Shown here in pieces: positions 61,002 through 64,000 of a stretch of DNA of 64,000 nt. How positions within the stretch are numbered: the first letter of the stretch is position 1; each line of letters opens with the position of its first letter. This stretch comes from Wolinella sp052173415 (GTDB taxonomy: Bacteria > Campylobacterota > Campylobacteria > Campylobacterales > Helicobacteraceae): NCBI GenBank assembly GCA_052173415.1, contig JBQMYQ010000003.1, positions 13,708 to 77,707 on the forward strand, read 5' to 3'. Below the pieces are notes generated by a model, which saw nothing but the letters and a program-made list of their open reading frames with translations, was not told where the DNA came from and did not search any database. The position numbers and the translations under genes were made by a program.

Positions 61002-62185
61002 GAGTGCTCCTTTTTGCCCTCCTCCTTGCCCTTACCAGCGGAGCTCAAGAGCCAATCTTATTCCCGGAAACTGAAAAAAATTCCATCGATTCTCGCTTGG
61101 GTTCAGAGGAGCTGCCCGCACGGGAATCGCCCCAAAAAACGCCAACAGAATTACACATATACCCCCTTACAAAGGAGAGCGAATACCCAAAAAGCGTCTA
61201 TCTCAACCTCGCGGATTTCCCCGCACGCACGCTCTACATTCACGAAGTGATCCCCGCAACCTACCGCCTACTGCTCCTCTCGCCTCACCAAAGCTTCTCT
61301 ACAGATTTTGTGGGAATCGATGGGAGTGTTGAGGTGCTCAATAAAAACTCCAAGTGGAAAAAAGAGAGCGATGGCTCGCTAAGCAACACCTTCTATTTTA
61401 AAATCATCAAAAATTCGTTTCGGATTCCCGCGGTCCGTGTTGTGGCGCAGATTGATGGCTACCAAGATAGCGATGAGAGCGAAGGGCGCACAGGGGAGGC
61501 AATCGCGCTTGAGGGCAACGCACTATTCTCAAATGTCATTGCTAAAGAGCTTTCCTTAACTGATTATAAAATTACCACTTACGACAATGAGAATAATCTC
61601 GTAGTGTTTCGCATTCAAGCCGAGGAATCTAACCTCGGGGACTTTCATCTAAGCACCTACGATCGCCAAGGAATCGAGAGCTCGAGCTTCACGCCACTGC
61701 AATCTTCGATGATCTATTACATTATCTTACCTAGGCATGATAAGCTCATTGAGTTTGATTATTTCAGCACGCGGGAATATCAATACCGTCGTATTTCCCT
61801 CCAAAACATCGTATCCGATGAGAAGGTGAGCACCCAAAGTGACATCAAGCCCAAAAATACCCTGCGTAAATTTGGATTACTCCTGCTTGGGGTGGGATTC
61901 CTCATCTCACTCGCACTTTATTTCTACCGTCGCCATATCTTTTACTTGCTCGTGGCAGTGGGCTTTTTAGGCTATCTCATCTACTCCTATTCGTTTAAAA
62001 ATATGGGATATTTAAAAGCGGGTGCGCAGGTGAAAATCCTCCCCACTTACAATTCTACCGTCATCTTAAGCCCTGCGATTCGCACCAAAGTTGAGATTTT
62101 AGGCACGCGCCACGGCTATTATAAAGTCCTCTCTTCAGATGAGAAAATCGGCTGGGTCAAAAAGGAAGAAATTGAAAAAAATTAG
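60995..62185 (+). CDS. Exported membrane protein with C-terminal SH3-like domain
   Basis: 396 residues: signal peptide (LLFALLLALTSGAQ), a periplasmic region of about 260 residues, two adjacent membrane helices (KFGLLLLGVGFLISLALYFY, then FYLLVAVGFLGYLIYSY) and a terminal bacterial SH3 domain (GAQVKILPTYNSTVIL ... GYYKVLSSDEKIGWVKKEEI). Similar proteins exist in Campylobacter and Helicobacter. Overlaps purQ by seven bases and plsC by 14. Function unknown. Confidence 0.8.
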   Translation: MLRVLLFALLLALTSGAQEPILFPETEKNSIDSRLGSEELPARESPQKTPTELHIYPLTKESEYPKSVYLNLADFPARTLYIHEVIPATYRLLLLSPHQSFSTDFVGIDGSVEVLNKNSKWKKESDGSLSNTFYFKIIKNSFRIPAVRVVAQIDGYQDSDESEGRTGEAIALEGNALFSNVIAKELSLTDYKITTYDNENNLVVFRIQAEESNLGDFHLSTYDRQGIESSSFTPLQSSMIYYIILPRHDKLIEFDYFSTREYQYRRISLQNIVSDEKVSTQSDIKPKNTLRKFGLLLLGVGFLISLALYFYRRHIFYLLVAVGFLGYLIYSYSFKNMGYLKAGAQVKILPTYNSTVILSPAIRTKVEILGTRHGYYKVLSSDEKIGWVKKEEIEKN

Positions 62186-62864
62186 AGCTCTATTCGCACT
62201 CTTTCTGATTGTGGTTATCACGCCCCCGTTTATCGCGCTTTTTTACCTATTCCCCACACATCTGCGTGCGCTTCGTCGCCTCTGCGGACAGATGTTTTTG
62301 CGACCGCTCAGGCTTGATATACGACTGTTTGGAGAGCTGGACAAAGAGGCGCAAATCATCATGCTCAACCATCAAAGCTTCCTTGATGTCATCTTTCTAG
62401 AGGTCATACACCCAAGTAACCTCTGCTGGATTGCCAAAAAACAGCTCGGAGATGTATTCCTCTACGGGCACGCGCTCAAAGCACCACGCATGATTTTGAT
62501 TGACCGAGAGGATAAAAAGGGGCTTTTAAGCCTTCTTAAAATCTCCAAAGAGCGGCTTGAAGAGGGGCGTGTGTTAGCCATTTTCCCCGAGGGGACAAGG
62601 GGCAAGGGCGAGCGATTCCTCCCTTTTAAGCAGGGGGCGAAAGTCCTTGCTGAGAAGTTTGACCTCCGCATACAACCAATCGTTATCGTCCATTCGCGCG
62701 CACTCTTTGACCTAGCAGGCTTAAGCGTGGGCGGGACGCAGGCGCATTTCATCACGCTTCCTGCGCGTAAAAGTAGCGATTCTCCGAGGTGGTATGAAGA
62801 GATGCGCGAGGAAATGCAAGCAATCCACGACGAGCACCTAGCGCAGATACGCGCTTTAGGCTAG
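62172..62864 (+). CDS. plsC: 1-acyl-sn-glycerol-3-phosphate acyltransferase
   Basis: Makes phosphatidic acid from lysophosphatidic acid. 230 residues with a N-terminal helix (ALFALFLIVVITPPFIAL), NHQSFLD (Hx4D) near residue 70 and FPEGTRGKGERFL. TTG at 62172 with AAGGAAG upstream is preferred to an ATG at 62139 inside the previous gene. Confidence 0.92.
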   Translation: MKKIRALFALFLIVVITPPFIALFYLFPTHLRALRRLCGQMFLRPLRLDIRLFGELDKEAQIIMLNHQSFLDVIFLEVIHPSNLCWIAKKQLGDVFLYGHALKAPRMILIDREDKKGLLSLLKISKERLEEGRVLAIFPEGTRGKGERFLPFKQGAKVLAEKFDLRIQPIVIVHSRALFDLAGLSVGGTQAHFITLPARKSSDSPRWYEEMREEMQAIHDEHLAQIRALG

Positions 62865-62868
62865 TTCC

Positions 62869-62908
62869 CCTCACGCTTAGGCGGTCGAGGTTTCTCTGAA
62901 ACGTGAGG
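62869..62908. terminator. Hairpin between convergent plsC and hcp genes
   Basis: CCTCACG (62869-62875) pairs with CGTGAGG (62902-62908) around a 26-base loop, which itself can fold (TTTCTCTGAAA). Convergent spacer of 61 bases, ATAAATTT follows on the + strand. Probably a shared terminator. Confidence 0.45.
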
Positions 62909-62925
62909 ATAAATTTCCTGACAGA

Positions 62926-63561
62926 CTATCTCGAACTTTCCGCTATTTGGTAGGCTTCTTGCCATATTTCTCTATCCTCGGGGTCATTTTTCACACCATA
63001 GTCATTTCTACCCAGCTCGCAAGCCTTTTTTAAATATTGCGCTACTTTGCTTCTATCACCATGTTTATAATGATACACGGCAAAATTTTTGCATGCCATC
63101 CAACTTCCAGCATCGCACGCTCTTTTAACATACTCTGCATCCTTGATGATATCTTGCGACACACCCTCGCCGTCAAAATACACTGATCCAAGATTTTCGC
63201 ATGCAACAACATTTCCCATATCGCATGCCAGATTGTAGAACTTCAAGGCTTTTTTGGAGTCTTGCGGGACGCCATAGCCACCATCGGCATATATCACTCC
63301 AAGATTTAGGCAAGAACGAGAGAAGTGTTCATAATTTTCGTTGCCCTTTTTACACACTTTCTCATAGTAGAACTTAGCCTTTTTGTAATCTTTGACAAAA
63401 CCATCTGTGCCATAGAGATGAACCTCACCCAATGCTTCGCAAGACATACTATCCCCATTTTTGCACCTCTCATCAATAATTTTACTGATTTGTTCTCGCG
63501 TAGGCTCCTCAGCACATACCAAACCGACCAAAATCGCCAAACCCAAAACCATCTTTTTCAT
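62926..63561 (-). CDS. Hcp-like Sel1-repeat cysteine-rich secreted protein
   Basis: Helicobacter cysteine-rich protein family, exported repeat proteins, some of which bind beta-lactams. 211 residues: signal peptide (KMVLGLAILVGLVCA), then about four Sel1-like repeats with Cys pairs (CKNGDSMSCEALG, CDMGNVVACENLG, CDAGSWMACKNFA) likely forming disulfides, and a final CELGRN. SD AAAGGAG. The upstream spacer and the right-edge gene run in the same direction. Confidence 0.92.
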   Translation of the reverse strand: MKKMVLGLAILVGLVCAEEPTREQISKIIDERCKNGDSMSCEALGEVHLYGTDGFVKDYKKAKFYYEKVCKKGNENYEHFSRSCLNLGVIYADGGYGVPQDSKKALKFYNLACDMGNVVACENLGSVYFDGEGVSQDIIKDAEYVKRACDAGSWMACKNFAVYHYKHGDRSKVAQYLKKACELGRNDYGVKNDPEDREIWQEAYQIAESSR

Positions 63562-63788
63562 TTTTTCTCCTTTTAGTAAGTTTAATGCCAGTTACTTTAA
63601 TCTTTCATACATATCTGTCCTCCCACTTTTGAAATCAAAGTGAATTGACGCTTAAAATCAAAGTGGCGAACATTTCACAAGAGATCCTACCTATACACTC
63701 TGTTTATCCATATCCTCATAGTAATAAAAATATATAGTTCTGCCTCCCTCTATTCATTGTTCCTTGTTTAAAGTGCTTTAAAAGGGCT

Positions 63789-64000
63789 TTAAATACCTTT
63801 TATTCGTGCTTTAACGGGTATTTGTGCTTTTTGCAAGAGTGCCTCGGACACATCAGAATATGCGAGCGCGGGATTAGCCAAAATAGGCGTGCCTGAAGTG
63901 CTCTTAAATCCGCCGTGAGGCTTTTCTTTTTTTATTTTCTTTTTTTTGGGGGGGGGGATTTGCGCTGTTGTGGTGGAGGATTTTGCTTTGGCGCATGCAA
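63789..64000 (-). CDS. 3' end of an unknown gene with a C10-A8 tract
   Basis: 70 codons open from the right edge to the TAA at 63789-63791. The sequence reads a Ser/Thr-rich part, then PPPKKKKIKKEKPHGG, then a less biased tail (ILANPALAYSDVSEALLQKA, then QIPVKARIKGI). The Pro-Lys linker is encoded by C10 (63948-63957 on the other strand as G10) followed by eight A. No family recognised. It cannot be complete here. Confidence 0.6.
   Translation of the reverse strand, partial: ACAKAKSSTTTAQIPPPKKKKIKKEKPHGGFKSTSGTPILANPALAYSDVSEALLQKAQIPVKARIKGI
63948..63957 (-). repeat. Homopolymer of ten G (+) / C (-) next to eight T/A in the edge gene
   Basis: The tract lies in the frame of the partial gene. 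A change of one base shifts the reading; one of the other frames stops within about 25 bases after the tract (AGAAAATAA). It is a candidate contingency tract, or an assembly uncertainty. Confidence 0.7.

Larger units (their letters stand above)
1..64000. repeat. Dispersed hexamer GATTCC/GGAATC, strongly over-represented
   Basis: The hexamer occurs throughout the window in genes and spacers, often in the longer form GCGATTCCC/GGGAATCGC. A hand count gave about 41 copies in positions 1-9100 (about 22 as GATTCC and 19 as GGAATC on the + strand) against 4-5 expected from base composition. The 60.3-62.9 kb stretch has about 12. Copies do not follow gene orientation. Inverted pairs lie in spacers at 25171-25196, 33162-33206 and 50774-50847, and one lies inside hldD at 4934-4951. 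The counts are approximate and were not checked by computation. Confidence 0.85.

Noticed and set aside
63600..63700. Direct repeat AAATCAAAGTG (63632 and 63655)
   Set aside because: Only two copies, 23 bases apart, in AT-rich DNA; may be promoter-related but not enough for CRISPR, iterons or an attachment site.
1..64000. CRISPR arrays, rRNA genes, insertion sequences
   Set aside because: I looked for regularly spaced repeats, rRNA sequence and transposase motifs and saw none.

Overview
The window looks like chromosome from a Campylobacterota bacterium of the Helicobacter/Wolinella group with roughly balanced base composition (near 48-50% GC by eye). Several local gene orders match what I remember of Helicobacter pylori: gmhA-hldE-hldD-gmhB, lptF-truA, rpsU-fabG-acpP-fabF-accA, gyrA-(HP0702-like)-flgR, bamA-mqnC-M16 protease, dnaB-comEC-ubiA-like, and tkt next to a RecB-family nuclease. 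A Hcp-type Sel1-repeat protein, NikR, the futalosine menaquinone genes mqnC and mqnP, and a DUF3373-type porin fit the same group. Anaerobic ribonucleotide reductase (nrdD), a prepilin peptidase and pilin-like proteins are features H. pylori lacks.

Layout. 1-8.9 kb (minus strand): nrdD (cut by the left edge), a small CxxC protein, the ADP-heptose genes, a frameshifted SafE-family membrane gene, truA, lptF, prepilin peptidase. 9.1-13.8 kb: nikR-nadD-rsfS, then a thioesterase, cmoB, a lipoprotein, an acetyltransferase, a phage-type HTH regulator with a likely operator, and a LOG-family hydrolase. 14.1-19.2 kb: two pilin-like genes, then the fatty-acid cluster and rpsU. 19.5-24.6 kb: a broken, short ccoG, a SLAC1-type channel, and a tightly overlapping ABC exporter operon. 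24.7-28.4 kb: tRNA-Leu, an intergenic region with a C10 tract, a porin with an in-frame G9 tract, a triple-rhodanese protein, tRNA-Asn. 28.4-36.5 kb: radical SAM protein, hemE, asd, flgR, gyrA, a protease-fold protein lacking its serine. 36.6-50.7 kb: ppiase, YhhQ, mqnP, comEC, dnaB, recG, M16, mqnC, bamA, tyrA. 50.8-64 kb: AddB-like nuclease, tkt, glnB, leuC, gatC, ung, ctpA, purC-purS-purQ, an SH3 protein, plsC, a Hcp protein, and at the right edge the 3' end of a gene carrying a C10-A8 tract.

The strongest unexplained signal is the hexamer GATTCC/GGAATC. I counted about 41 copies (both strands) in the first 9.1 kb against about 4-5 expected. The density is similar in other stretches I sampled, the two orientations are about equal, and several intergenic spacers carry inverted pairs that form hairpins. 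This is the pattern of the DNA uptake sequences of Neisseria and Pasteurellaceae. The same window encodes ComEC, a prepilin peptidase and two pilin-like proteins, so a sequence-marked competence system is a reasonable hypothesis. I know of no uptake sequence described for this group.
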